The position numbers and the translations under genes were made by a program. This document shows positions 43,093-52,173 of a stretch of 58,871 nucleotides of DNA, in pieces; position 1 is the stretch's first letter, and each line of letters opens with the position of its first letter. The DNA is from an uncultured Bacteroidia bacterium (GTDB lineage Bacteria; Bacteroidota; Bacteroidia; Bacteroidales; F082). The stretch covers positions 1 through 58,871 of the forward strand of contig CAJVWU010000013.1 of assembly GCA_913009755.1 (NCBI GenBank), given 5' to 3'. The notes below the pieces were generated by a model. The model had not been told where the DNA came from, made no database searches, and saw nothing but the letters and a program-made list of their open reading frames with translations.

Positions 43093-43100
43093 TATCTTTG
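43093..43100 (+). promoter_or_regulatory. -7 box TATCTTTG before the thioredoxin pair
   Basis: Exact TAnnTTTG motif 37 bases before the ATG at 43138. Confidence 0.5.
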
Positions 43101-43137
43101 CGGCGCGGAAAATGATCTTGAATAAAATACAATATAA

Positions 43138-43638
43138 ATGAAGAAGTTAAGTGTAGTACTGGCGTTATTCTTTACCCTTGTTTCGCTGAGTTGTACCAAT
43201 GCAGTGGGAAATCAGAAAACAAAACAATTATCCGCTGATAATAAAGCCAACACAAACGTTGACGATCAGGGTGGAAAACCGGAATTTTTAACTTATGACA
43301 CTTTTTTGAAAAAAGTCTGGGACTTTGAAAAAAATCCGCAAAAATGGGTTTATGAAGGGGACGAACCCTGTGTTATTGATTTTTATGCCGATTGGTGCAG
43401 GCCCTGCAAAATGGTGGCCCCCATCATGGAAGACCTGGCAAAAAAATATGATGGAAAAGTGAAGTTTTACAAGATTAATGTTGACAAAGAAAAAAAACTG
43501 GCATCGGTTTTTCAGGTTTCCAGCATTCCTGCCGTATTGTTTTCACCCAAAGAAGGCAAACCGGGTATGCAGGTTGGGGCATTGCCCAAAGATGAATATA
43601 TCAGAATTATCAACGAAAATTTATTGAAGACCAAATAA
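43138..43638 (+). CDS. exported thioredoxin-fold lipoprotein
   Basis: 166 residues. A lipoprotein signal (lipobox VSLSC, Cys19) and a polar linker precede a thioredoxin domain (about 50-165) with active site WCRPC (Cys87, Cys90) and the cis-proline region SIPAVLF. It would act in the periplasm as a thiol-disulfide exchange protein. It is followed after 41 bases by a cytoplasmic thioredoxin of the same sub-family, so the pair arose by duplication. Confidence 0.87.
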   Translation: MKKLSVVLALFFTLVSLSCTNAVGNQKTKQLSADNKANTNVDDQGGKPEFLTYDTFLKKVWDFEKNPQKWVYEGDEPCVIDFYADWCRPCKMVAPIMEDLAKKYDGKVKFYKINVDKEKKLASVFQVSSIPAVLFSPKEGKPGMQVGALPKDEYIRIINENLLKTK

Positions 43639-43679
43639 CCTTATTTTATAAACTGATTATTAAACAACAAGATATCAAA

Positions 43680-44045
43680 ATGGAGCATTTAACAAAAGAA
43701 ACTTTTCTGGAAAAAGTTTTTAATTATGAGAAAAATAAAGAATGGCAATTTGAAGGTAAGTTGCCCTGTTTAATTGATTTTTATGCTGACTGGTGTCAAC
43801 CTTGTAAAATTGTCGCCCCCATTCTTGAAGAACTTGCAGAAGAATACAAAGGCCAGATCAATATTTTTAAGGTCAATACGGAGGAGCAAACCGAACTGGC
43901 CGCCGCATTCGGTATCAGGAGCATCCCTTCGTTGCTGTTTTGCCCGAAAGACGGACAACCACAAATGGCCATGGGTGCTTTGCCCAAAGAAACATTGAAA
44001 CAAGCCATTAGTGACGTATTGCTGGCCCAGCCCAAAACGGCATAA
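43680..44045 (+). CDS. trxA: thioredoxin
   Basis: 121 residues with no signal peptide. Active site WCQPC (Cys39, Cys42) follows DFYAD, and IPSLLF carries the cis-proline. It shares the unusual N-terminal stretch (TFLEKVFNYEKN) and the ALPKE ending with the preceding exported protein. Cytoplasmic disulfide reductase; it could supply electrons to the APS reductase elsewhere in the window (inference). Confidence 0.9.
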   Translation: MEHLTKETFLEKVFNYEKNKEWQFEGKLPCLIDFYADWCQPCKIVAPILEELAEEYKGQINIFKVNTEEQTELAAAFGIRSIPSLLFCPKDGQPQMAMGALPKETLKQAISDVLLAQPKTA

Positions 44046-44067
44046 ATTTATTGATGAAGACTGAATG

Positions 44068-44094
44068 AAAAGGCCGCGGTTTATGCGGCCTTTT
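44068..44094 (+). terminator. trxA intrinsic terminator
   Basis: Ten-base-pair stem AAAAGGCCGC (44068-44077) with GCGGCCTTTT (44085-44094), 22 bases after the trxA stop codon. The T side leads straight into the next -7 box. Confidence 0.8.
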
Positions 44095-44095
44095 C

Positions 44096-44103
44096 TATTT
44101 TTG
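44096..44103 (+). promoter_or_regulatory. -7 box TATTTTTG before wbqC-like gene
   Basis: Exact TAnnTTTG motif beginning 2 bases after the trxA terminator stem and ending 7 bases before the GTG at 44111. Confidence 0.45.
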
Positions 44104-44110
44104 CACTGCG

Positions 44111-44743
44111 GTGAAACCTGATCAAAATAAAATATTGTTGTCCATTGCCTATCTGCCAACAGCCGAGTACTTTTATTATTTGATGAAGGCCGATACAATT
44201 TACATTGAACAATTTGAGACCTATCCCAAACAAACTTACCGTAACCGTTGTATAATTTATTCGGAGAAAGGGGAAATGCCGTTAATCATACCGGTAACCA
44301 AACCTGATGGAAATCACACAAAAATAAAAGACGTCCTCATTTTAAACAGGGAGAAATGGTATCTCAACCACTGGAGGGCCATTGAAGCCGCTTATCTGGC
44401 TTCCCCTTATTTTCTTTACTATCGCGATGAACTGGAGTTGTTTTATACCGGACAACATGAAAACCTGTTCCGGTTTAACCTCAAATTGTTGAATACCCTC
44501 TTCAAATTAACAGGCATCAACCCTAATATTAAACTCACGCGTAATTTTGTGAAAAAGCCGCGCGAGCTATATGACTTGCGGTATGCCATAACCCCTAAAA
44601 AAACGGCGACACTGAATCATTTTCCCGAATACATCCAGGTTTTTTCCGACCGTCACGGGTTTATTCCCAACCTGAGCATCATTGACGCATTGTTCAACCT
44701 GGGCCCCGATACAATGGATTATTTGGAGCGAGTGGCAACCTGA
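44111..44743 (+). CDS. WbqC family protein
   Basis: 210 residues. The N-terminal LLSIAYLPTAEYFYYLMKAD, the basic PKQTYRNRC block and the WYLNHWRAIEAAYLASPYF block are typical of WbqC-like proteins, often encoded near polysaccharide or amino-sugar genes, with unknown biochemical function. The start is a GTG at 44111, since the first in-frame ATG would remove the conserved N-terminus. Confidence 0.8.
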   Translation: MKPDQNKILLSIAYLPTAEYFYYLMKADTIYIEQFETYPKQTYRNRCIIYSEKGEMPLIIPVTKPDGNHTKIKDVLILNREKWYLNHWRAIEAAYLASPYFLYYRDELELFYTGQHENLFRFNLKLLNTLFKLTGINPNIKLTRNFVKKPRELYDLRYAITPKKTATLNHFPEYIQVFSDRHGFIPNLSIIDALFNLGPDTMDYLERVAT

Positions 44744-44763
44744 TCTGCTGACTTGCTTTGAAG

Positions 44764-45216
44764 TCAGGGAACCGGGGAATTTCCCTTCCGATGTAAACCA
44801 TAAGTAATTTCCCGGGCCTCGTCATCCCTGATATCAATTATGATCTGTACATAATCATCGGGGAGTAGATTGCTGATCAATTCGGGCCATTCAATAAAAC
44901 AGTAATATCCGCTGTAAAGATATTCTTCATATCCGATGTCGAACACTTCTTCAATCTTCTTTATCCGATAGAAATCAAAATGGAACACGGGTTGCAATTG
45001 ATCTCCCGAATACTCATTCACAATGGCAAAGGTAGGGCTGCTTGCCACATCCTTTACGCCGAGAACCTGGCAAAAAGCCTTGATCAGTGTGGTTTTTCCG
45101 GCTCCCATTTTACCGTAAAGGGTAAAAATACGCTCATCTTTCATTTCCGAAAGAATCTGCTTCGCAACCTGCTGCAAATCGTGGATGCCTGAAGAAATCA
45201 GTTGGTTTTCTTCCAT
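44764..45216 (-). CDS. tsaE: tRNA threonylcarbamoyladenosine biosynthesis ATPase TsaE
   Basis: 150-residue P-loop ATPase of the t6A synthesis complex with TsaB and TsaD. Walker A GKMGAGKT is at residues 35-42, followed by SPTFAIVNEY and HFDFYRI, then a C-terminal EWPELI block. Its ATG overlaps the porX stop codon by one base (TAATG), so the two are translationally coupled. Confidence 0.93.
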   Translation of the reverse strand: MEENQLISSGIHDLQQVAKQILSEMKDERIFTLYGKMGAGKTTLIKAFCQVLGVKDVASSPTFAIVNEYSGDQLQPVFHFDFYRIKKIEEVFDIGYEEYLYSGYYCFIEWPELISNLLPDDYVQIIIDIRDDEAREITYGLHRKGNSPVP

Positions 45217-46769
45217 TATCTGGAACTCAGTGTAATTATCGGGATCATCACCTCTTCCATTGAAATACCCCCATGCTGGAATGTATTGCGATAATAGTTT
45301 ACGTAATAATTGAAGTTGTTCGGATAAGCAAAAAAGTCACTGCTTTTTGCAAAAACATAACTTGTGCTCACATTGATTTTCGGCAGAAAATAGCTTTCCG
45401 GATCGCGAATTTCAAAAACTTGTCTTGGATTGTATGCCAGGCTTTTCCCAAATTTATAACGAAGGTTTGTGTTCACGTTCCGATCGCCGACAATTTTTAC
45501 CGGATCGGTAACTTTGATCGAACCGTGATCGGTTGTAATGAACAGTTTTACATTTTTATCCGAAAGATATTTTATGATATCGAAAAGCGAAGAATGTTCA
45601 AACCATGACATCATCAGCGAACGATAAGCCGGCTCATCATCAGCCAGTTCCCTGATAATCTCCATTTCGGTACGGGCATGCGAAAGCATATCCACAAAGT
45701 TGTAAACAATTACATTGAAATCACCGGACATCAGGTTTGATATGTTATCAAACAGTTTCCGCCCTGCATTCAGGTTCAATATCTTGTTGTATGTAGTTTT
45801 TACATTCTTCCCGTAACGTTTAAGTTGTTCAAGGAGCAGTTGGCTCTCAAACTGATTTTTTGTCCCTTCTTCATGTTCATCAGTCCAGTAGTTGGAAAAG
45901 TATTTTCTGATCTCGTTTGGCATCAACCCTGCAAACAGGGCATTGCGCGCATATTGGGTGGTGGTTGGGAGTATTGAATAATAAATTTCATCCCTCTGCA
46001 CCCTGAAAAATTGTTCTATCATCGGCTGGATGGCTTTCCACTGGTCATACCTCAGGTTATCAATCAACAGCAGAAACACTTTCTCGTTCCCGTCAATTTC
46101 CCGGAATACTTTGTCTTTTATCAAGGTGTGCGACATAACCGGTTTGTTATCCGTGTTACCATGTAGCCAATCCAAATAATTTTTCTCGTAAAACTTACTA
46201 AATGCACTGTTGGCTTCGCTTTTCTGCATATTGAGCACTTCAATTATGCCTTCGTCATCCGACTTTTCCAGATCGAGTTCATATCTGACCAGTTTTTTAT
46301 AAATATCAACCCACTCCTCATGTTCCAGGTTTTCACTGAGTTTCATGCCGATTTCACGAAACTGTTGTTGATAGTTCATGGTCGCCTTTTCACCGGCAAG
46401 TTTCCGGTTTTCGAGGTTTCTTTTCAAAGAAAGCAGGATCTGGCTGGGCTTGACCGGTTTGATCAGATAGTCGGCAATATTGGAACCGATGGCCGATTCC
46501 ATGATGGATTCTTCTTCACTTTTGGTAATCATGACAATGGGCATATTCGGAAAATCGTTTTTCATCCTTTCAAGGGTTTCTATTCCGCTCAGCCCGGGCA
46601 TCTGTTCATCCAGAAAAATGATATCGTAATTTTTTTTGCTGATCAGGTCAAGTGCCTCATCACCGCTGTTCACCGCATCCACATCATACCCCTTTTCCTT
46701 CAGGTAGATAATGTGTGGTTTTAACATATCAATCTCATCATCGGCCCATAGTATTTTAATTTTACTCAT
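45216..46769 (-). CDS. porX: PorX response regulator with PglZ-type effector domain
   Basis: 517 residues. The receiver domain (1-120) has the phosphoacceptor Asp54 in IIFLDEQMPG, acidic pocket ADDE and the switch lysine in LIKPVKPSQ. A helical linker (to about 200) leads to a PglZ/alkaline-phosphatase-like domain with LLIDNLRYDQW and ITTDHGS metal-binding motifs. PorX, phosphorylated by PorY, controls type IX secretion genes in Bacteroidota and can hydrolyse oligonucleotides through this domain. No porY is visible; a T9SS cargo protein is at 9493-12039. Confidence 0.92.
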   Translation of the reverse strand: MSKIKILWADDEIDMLKPHIIYLKEKGYDVDAVNSGDEALDLISKKNYDIIFLDEQMPGLSGIETLERMKNDFPNMPIVMITKSEEESIMESAIGSNIADYLIKPVKPSQILLSLKRNLENRKLAGEKATMNYQQQFREIGMKLSENLEHEEWVDIYKKLVRYELDLEKSDDEGIIEVLNMQKSEANSAFSKFYEKNYLDWLHGNTDNKPVMSHTLIKDKVFREIDGNEKVFLLLIDNLRYDQWKAIQPMIEQFFRVQRDEIYYSILPTTTQYARNALFAGLMPNEIRKYFSNYWTDEHEEGTKNQFESQLLLEQLKRYGKNVKTTYNKILNLNAGRKLFDNISNLMSGDFNVIVYNFVDMLSHARTEMEIIRELADDEPAYRSLMMSWFEHSSLFDIIKYLSDKNVKLFITTDHGSIKVTDPVKIVGDRNVNTNLRYKFGKSLAYNPRQVFEIRDPESYFLPKINVSTSYVFAKSSDFFAYPNNFNYYVNYYRNTFQHGGISMEEVMIPIITLSSR

Positions 46770-46801
46770 TCTCAGTAGTTATTATTTAGTTATTATTCTG
46801 T

Positions 46802-46809
46802 TATCTTTG
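46802..46809 (+). promoter_or_regulatory. -7 box TATCTTTG before the HD gene
   Basis: Exact TAnnTTTG motif 70 bases before the ATG at 46880, in the divergent gap with porX. Confidence 0.45.
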
Positions 46810-46879
46810 TAATAGAATGCAAAAATCACCCAAAAATTGCTTTTAAGGACTTTGGTTTCCATCAAATTTAACAAAATTT

Positions 46880-48118
46880 ATGAGCTTTTCACTAACGAAC
46901 AAACGAAAAATTTTCAATGACCCGGTTTACGGCTTTATTTCCATTTCCAGCGAGTTGATCTTCGACATCATCGAACATCCTTATTTTCAAAGGCTGAGGA
47001 GGATCAAACAACTGGGGTTGACGCACATGGTTTATCCGGGTGCGCTTCACACGCGTTTTCATCATTCGCTGGGGGCAATGTACCTGATGCAAAGGGCTAT
47101 TGCCGAGTTGCGGTCCAAAGGCCACGAAATATCCGGAGACGAAGCACTTGGTGCGGAAATAGCCATTTTATTGCACGATATCGGCCATGGCCCTTATTCG
47201 CATGCCCTTGAACATGCCATTGTTGACGGGGTGAGCCACGAAGAATTGTCATTGGTGTTTATGAACCGCTTAAACTGGTCTTTTGAAGGTCAGCTTTCGA
47301 CAGCCCTGGAAATATTTGAAAAAAAATATCCAAAACAGTTCCTGAACAAGATGGTTTCGAGCCAGCTTGACATGGACCGGCTGGACTACCTCAAGCGTGA
47401 TAGTTTTTTTACAGGCGTTGCCGAAGGCGTGATCAATTTTGAACGATTGCTCAATATGCTGAATATTTTAGGTGATGAACTGGTCATTGAGGCCAAAGGG
47501 ATTTATTCCGTGGAAAAGTTTATTACCGCCCGCAGGTTGATGTACTGGCAGGTGTATCTGCATAAAACCGTTCTTGCTGCCGAATATATGATGATGCGCC
47601 TGCTGAAAAGAGCCAAATATCTGAGTATGGGGGGAGAAAAACTTTTCGCCTCCCCTGCCCTCTCTTTCTTCCTTAACCGCAAAACATCCTTGTCTGATTT
47701 TTATGATAACCGGGTAATCAGAGAGTTCTCAGAACTTGATGATTATGACGTGTTCGGGGCAATGAAAGTCTGGAAAAATCATCCTGACAAGGTTTTGTCA
47801 TTTTTAAGCAAGGGACTTGTTAACCGGCGGTTGTTCAGGATAGAATTACAAAACCAGCCTTTTGGGGAAGATTATGTCCGTAATATCAGGCTGAAAACAA
47901 TGAATAAATACCAACTTACGGAAGAAGAATCAATTTATTACATCATCAGCGACAGCACCTCAAACTATGCCTACCAACCCGGCAACGATCAGATTGAAAT
48001 ATTGTTTAGGGACGGCTCGGTAAAAAACATCGGTGAAGCCACAGAGGAATTGAATATCTCGCTTCTTTCCAAACCCATTACCAAATATTTTTTGTGTTAT
48101 CCCAAAGAAATTTTATGA
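46880..48118 (+). CDS. HD-domain hydrolase (dGTPase/SAMHD1-like)
   Basis: 412-residue metal-dependent phosphohydrolase. The metal ligands lie in HHSLGAMYL (His61), LLHDIGHGPYSHALEH (His99-Asp100) and SSQLDMDRLDYLKRD (shortened at the ends). This is the YdhJ/SAMHD1-like branch, often a deoxynucleoside triphosphatase. Conserved next to lipid A genes in Bacteroidota. Substrate not determined. Confidence 0.88.
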   Translation: MSFSLTNKRKIFNDPVYGFISISSELIFDIIEHPYFQRLRRIKQLGLTHMVYPGALHTRFHHSLGAMYLMQRAIAELRSKGHEISGDEALGAEIAILLHDIGHGPYSHALEHAIVDGVSHEELSLVFMNRLNWSFEGQLSTALEIFEKKYPKQFLNKMVSSQLDMDRLDYLKRDSFFTGVAEGVINFERLLNMLNILGDELVIEAKGIYSVEKFITARRLMYWQVYLHKTVLAAEYMMMRLLKRAKYLSMGGEKLFASPALSFFLNRKTSLSDFYDNRVIREFSELDDYDVFGAMKVWKNHPDKVLSFLSKGLVNRRLFRIELQNQPFGEDYVRNIRLKTMNKYQLTEEESIYYIISDSTSNYAYQPGNDQIEILFRDGSVKNIGEATEELNISLLSKPITKYFLCYPKEIL

Positions 48119-48207
48119 AGCTTTCGTAAAAGGCAGGCTGCGTTCATCCTGAACCGGCAGAGCATGGAATGACCCAAAATCCGTATCTTGCAACAAAATT
48201 TTTAATC

Positions 48208-49233
48208 ATGAAATTTACTGCCCGACAAATAGCCGAGGCCCTCAACGGAAAGGTGGAAGGCAATCCTGACGAGGAGGTTACCTCACTGTCAAAAATTGAA
48301 AAAGGAAAACCCGGTACCCTTACGTTTTTGGCCAATCCCATTTATACCAGGTATATTTACAGTACACAGGCTTCAATTATCATCGTAAATAAAGACTTCG
48401 TTCCCGAAAAAAAGATTGCGGGCACACTGATCAGGGTAAAAGATGCTTATTCTGCTTTTGCCGGATTGCTTGAAATGGTTCAACAGGCAAAAGGGCGGAA
48501 AACCGGTATTTCGGAAAAAACGTCTATTGACCCTACCTGTAAAATCGGGGCAGAGGTTTACATCGGTGAATTTGTTGTTATTGGTAAAAATACGGTTATC
48601 GGTAACCGTACCATGATTTACCCGAATTCGGTAATCGGAGACAATTGCCAGATTGGCGACGATATCTGTATTTATGCGGGCGTTATTTTATATGAAGAAA
48701 CGGCCATTGGCAACCACTGTACCCTGCATTCCGGAGTTATTATCGGTGGTGACGGGTTCGGCTTTGCCCCACAAGAAGATAAAAATTACAAAAAAGTTCC
48801 GCAGATTGGAAATGTTGTGTTGGAAGAAGGAGTTGAGATCGGAGCCAACACCACTATTGACCGTGCCACACTGGGTTCTACCCTGATCCATCGTGGTGTA
48901 AAACTGGATAACCACATCCAGATTGCCCATAATGTTGAGATTGGCGAGAATACCGTCATCGCAGCACAGACAGGAATATCGGGATCAACAAAAATAGGAA
49001 AGAATTGTATGATTGGCGGGCAGGCTGGTTTTGCCGGGCATCTTATTATTGGCGATGATGTTAAGATTTCCGCTCAGTCCGGCGTGGGGAGGAATATTCC
49101 TGACGGGACTTTTTATGAGGGTTCACCGGCTTTTCCACTTCGCGATTTTCAACGTTCTTATATTCATTTTCGCCGTTTCGATAACCTTGTAAAACGAATT
49201 GACGAACTGGAAAGGAAACTAAAAAACCTTTAA
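48208..49233 (+). CDS. lpxD: UDP-3-O-(3-hydroxyacyl)glucosamine N-acyltransferase
   Basis: 341 residues. An N-terminal LpxD domain (uridine binding, about 1-100) is followed by a left-handed beta-helix of hexapeptide repeats (about 105-300) with HSGVIIGGDGFGFA, RATLGSTLIHRG and the catalytic-histidine block NHIQIAHNVEIG, then a C-terminal coiled helix. It catalyses the third step of lipid A synthesis. The ATG at 48208 is chosen over one 39 bases upstream because it gives the family N-terminus KFTARQIAEAL. It heads the envelope cluster. Confidence 0.93.
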   Translation: MKFTARQIAEALNGKVEGNPDEEVTSLSKIEKGKPGTLTFLANPIYTRYIYSTQASIIIVNKDFVPEKKIAGTLIRVKDAYSAFAGLLEMVQQAKGRKTGISEKTSIDPTCKIGAEVYIGEFVVIGKNTVIGNRTMIYPNSVIGDNCQIGDDICIYAGVILYEETAIGNHCTLHSGVIIGGDGFGFAPQEDKNYKKVPQIGNVVLEEGVEIGANTTIDRATLGSTLIHRGVKLDNHIQIAHNVEIGENTVIAAQTGISGSTKIGKNCMIGGQAGFAGHLIIGDDVKISAQSGVGRNIPDGTFYEGSPAFPLRDFQRSYIHFRRFDNLVKRIDELERKLKNL

Positions 49234-49307
49234 ACTTTCTCAACTTCATCATCCAACTATACTTTACCTGCTTAATTTTATTCTTAACCCGGGTGCCCAA
49301 TTTTTCT

Positions 49308-49315
49308 TACTTTTG
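49308..49315 (+). promoter_or_regulatory. -7 box TACTTTTG before lpxC/fabZ
   Basis: Exact TAnnTTTG motif 52 bases before the ATG at 49368; it gives lpxC/fabZ-lpxA-efp-lpxD2 a promoter separate from lpxD. Confidence 0.5.
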
Positions 49316-49367
49316 CACAACTTTTTCAAAAGTGCTAAACGAATCTGTGTATATATTCCTTTTTTGA

Positions 49368-50768
49368 ATGTCAGTGAAACAAAGAACAATAGTAAACCCT
49401 GTAACCGTCAGGGGAGCAGGCTTACATACAGGGCAGATCGGTGAGATGACATTTAAACCCGCCCCGGTAAACCACGGAATTAAATTCAAAAGGACTGACC
49501 TTGACTCACAGCCTGTTATTGAAGCGGACATAAACCATGTGGTGGGCACTGCCCGCGGGACAACCATTGGAAAAAACGGGGCAAAGGTATTTACCATTGA
49601 ACATGTCCTGGCTGCGCTGACCGGGCTGGAAATTGATAATGTCCTGATTGAACTGAACATGGAGGAAATCCCCATTAAAGACGGATCCTCCAGATATTTT
49701 GTTGAAGCCCTTGAACAAGCCGGGATAAAAGCACAAACTGCCGACAGGGAATACATTGAAATAAAAGAACCTGTTGTGCTTGAACTACCTGAACAGAAAG
49801 CAAAAATTGTTGCTGAGCCCGCCGATGACTATTCACTTACCGTGGTCATTGATTTTGAAACCCGTGTACTGGGTGAACAGGCTGCCAGTTTAAAAAACAT
49901 TAAAAAATTTAAAACAGAAATAGCCAATTGCCGGACTTTTGTTTTTCTGCATGAACTGGAATATCTGCTCAGAAACAACCTGATTAAAGGCGGCGACCTG
50001 AGCAACGCCATTGTTTTTGTCAACCGGGAAGTTTCTCAAAAAGAACTCGACCGGCTGGCTGACCTGTTCGACAAACCCCGTGTAAAAGTAAAATCTGAAG
50101 GCATTCTCAATAACCTGGTACTTCATTTTGACAACGAACCTGCCCGGCATAAACTTCTTGATGTCATGGGCGACCTGGCTTTATTGGGCAAACCCATTAA
50201 AGGCCATATTACAGCTTACAGGCCCGGACATCAAATAAACACTGAATTTGCAAGCGTTTTGAAAGAATATCATTTAAATAATAAACCCATGAACGAAAAA
50301 CCTCCTTTTGATATCTATGCTGACCCGGTATATGACATCAATGACATAAAAAAGATTCTGCCTCACAGGTCTCCTTTTTTACTGGTTGACAAAGTGCTTG
50401 AAATTGATGAAAACCACATTATTGCCTTAAAAAACGTAACCATGAACGAGCCTTTTTTTACAGGCCATTTTCCTGATGAACCATTGATGCCCGGCGTTTT
50501 ACAGGTAGAAGCCATGGCACAGGCCGGGGGGATTTTCGTTTTGCAACAAATGGAAAATCCGGAACTCTATTCAACTTATTTCCTGAAAATCAATGATGCC
50601 AGGTTCAGGCATAAAGTTGTGCCCGGTGATGTCATTGTATTTGTCATTAAACTTGACAATCCAATCAAAAGAGGTATTTGCACCATGTCGGGAAAAGCTT
50701 ATGTGGGCAACAAGGTAGTAATGGATGGGAAAATGACTGCACAAATTGTAAAAAACAAACAAGCCTGA
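49368..50768 (+). CDS. lpxC/fabZ: bifunctional LpxC deacetylase - FabZ dehydratase
   Basis: 466-residue fusion seen in Bacteroidota and relatives. Residues 1-~305 are LpxC, the zinc deacetylase that commits UDP-acyl-GlcNAc to lipid A (VRGAGLHTGQ, TIEHVLAALTGLEIDNV, IPIKDGSS, and HKLLDVMGDLALLG with zinc ligands). Residues ~325-466 are FabZ (LPHRSPFLLVDKVLEI, FFTGHFPDEPLMPG with catalytic His near 366), the 3-hydroxyacyl-ACP dehydratase. The fusion may balance lipid A against fatty acid synthesis. lpxA starts 1 base later. Confidence 0.96.
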   Translation: MSVKQRTIVNPVTVRGAGLHTGQIGEMTFKPAPVNHGIKFKRTDLDSQPVIEADINHVVGTARGTTIGKNGAKVFTIEHVLAALTGLEIDNVLIELNMEEIPIKDGSSRYFVEALEQAGIKAQTADREYIEIKEPVVLELPEQKAKIVAEPADDYSLTVVIDFETRVLGEQAASLKNIKKFKTEIANCRTFVFLHELEYLLRNNLIKGGDLSNAIVFVNREVSQKELDRLADLFDKPRVKVKSEGILNNLVLHFDNEPARHKLLDVMGDLALLGKPIKGHITAYRPGHQINTEFASVLKEYHLNNKPMNEKPPFDIYADPVYDINDIKKILPHRSPFLLVDKVLEIDENHIIALKNVTMNEPFFTGHFPDEPLMPGVLQVEAMAQAGGIFVLQQMENPELYSTYFLKINDARFRHKVVPGDVIVFVIKLDNPIKRGICTMSGKAYVGNKVVMDGKMTAQIVKNKQA

Positions 50769-50769
50769 T

Positions 50770-51567
50770 ATGAATCAACCCTTAGCATACGTTCATCCAC
50801 AAGCCAAAATTGCAAAGAACGTTGTAATTGAACCCTTTGTTAACATTGAAAAAAATGTGACCATTGAAGAAGGTACCTGGATCGGCTCTAATGTCACGAT
50901 CATGGAAGGGGCACACATTGGCAGAAACTGCCGCATCTTTCCGGGTGCCGTCATTGCAGCGATCCCGCAGGACCTGAAATATGACGGTGAAGACACACTG
51001 GTTAAGATAGGCAACGAGGTAACAATCCGTGAGTTTGTCACCATCAACCGGGGGACCAAAGCCAATATGGAAACCGTAATTGGCGATAATTGCCTGCTTA
51101 TGGCTTACGTACATATTGCACATGATTGCATTCTAAGAAACAATGTAATTTTAGCTAATGCCGTAAACCTCGGAGGACATATTATCATTGACGATTGGGC
51201 TATTGTTGGCGGACTGGCTGCGATCCATCAGTTTGTTCACATTGGGGCACATGCGTTTATCTCAGGTGGCGGAATGGCCCGAAAGGACATCCCCCCCTTC
51301 TGCAAAGCAGGCCGCGAACCCCTTGCCTTTGCCGGTGTTAACTCCATCGGACTGCGCCGAAGGGGGTTCTCAAACGATCGGATCAACGAGATTCAGGAAA
51401 TTTACAGGATATTATTCCTCCGGGGGAAGAATATCACACAAAGCGTTAATTATATTGAAGCCAACATGCCCGCTACAACTGATCGTGATGAAATCTTAAG
51501 TTTTATCGCAAGATCACAGCGGGGGATTATGAAAGGCTATACCCGCATGAAAGACAGAATTCAATAA
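50770..51567 (+). CDS. lpxA: UDP-N-acetylglucosamine acyltransferase
   Basis: 265 residues. First lipid A enzyme; it transfers a 3-hydroxyacyl chain from ACP to UDP-GlcNAc. The hexapeptide beta-helix (about 1-190) contains the catalytic His118 in YVHIAHDC and the block HAFISGGGMARKDIPPF, followed by the C-terminal helical domain. It is in operon with lpxC/fabZ (stop and start almost touching). Confidence 0.96.
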   Translation: MNQPLAYVHPQAKIAKNVVIEPFVNIEKNVTIEEGTWIGSNVTIMEGAHIGRNCRIFPGAVIAAIPQDLKYDGEDTLVKIGNEVTIREFVTINRGTKANMETVIGDNCLLMAYVHIAHDCILRNNVILANAVNLGGHIIIDDWAIVGGLAAIHQFVHIGAHAFISGGGMARKDIPPFCKAGREPLAFAGVNSIGLRRRGFSNDRINEIQEIYRILFLRGKNITQSVNYIEANMPATTDRDEILSFIARSQRGIMKGYTRMKDRIQ

Positions 51568-51603
51568 ATAGTATTTAGATTAATCAGATAACACATTTAT
51601 ATT

Positions 51604-52170
51604 ATGGCAACAACTTCCGATTTCCGCAATGGTTTATGCATCGAACATAACGGTGAATTATGGACAATTGTTGAGTTCCAGCATGTAAAACCGGGGAAAG
51701 GCCCGGCATTCGTAAGAACAAAAATAAAAAATGTGAAAACAGGCAAAGTCCTGTCGAATACATTTACTTCCGGGGTAAAGATCAACATCCAGAGAATTGA
51801 GAACCGGACTTACCAGTACCTTTATAATGATGGCGACCTCTATCATTTTATGAATACCGAAACTTACGAACAAACTTTTATCAATAAAGAACTGATTTCA
51901 GCCCCCGGACTATTGAAAGAAGGTGAAATTGTCCAGATCGCATTCCACGTTGAAACAGAAGCTGCAATATCATGCGATATGCCAACGTATGTTGTTCTTG
52001 AAGTTACCTATACCGAACCCGGCGAAAAAGGAAATACGGCCACCAATTCCATGAAAGAGGCAACGGTTAAAACAGGAGCCACCGTAAAGGTTCCCCTGTT
52101 TATCAATACCGGCGATAAGATTAAAGTGGATACCCGTACAGGGGAATATTCCGAACGTGTAAAAGCATAA
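51604..52170 (+). CDS. efp: elongation factor P
   Basis: 188-residue three-domain translation factor that relieves stalling at polyprolines. The loop QHVKPGKGPAFV carries Lys32 at its tip, the residue that is modified in many bacteria; no modification enzyme is seen here. The C-terminal domain ends with DKIKVDTRTGEYSERVK. It sits inside the lipid A operon, a conserved Bacteroidota arrangement. Confidence 0.96.
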   Translation: MATTSDFRNGLCIEHNGELWTIVEFQHVKPGKGPAFVRTKIKNVKTGKVLSNTFTSGVKINIQRIENRTYQYLYNDGDLYHFMNTETYEQTFINKELISAPGLLKEGEIVQIAFHVETEAAISCDMPTYVVLEVTYTEPGEKGNTATNSMKEATVKTGATVKVPLFINTGDKIKVDTRTGEYSERVKA

Positions 52171-52173
52171 TCA

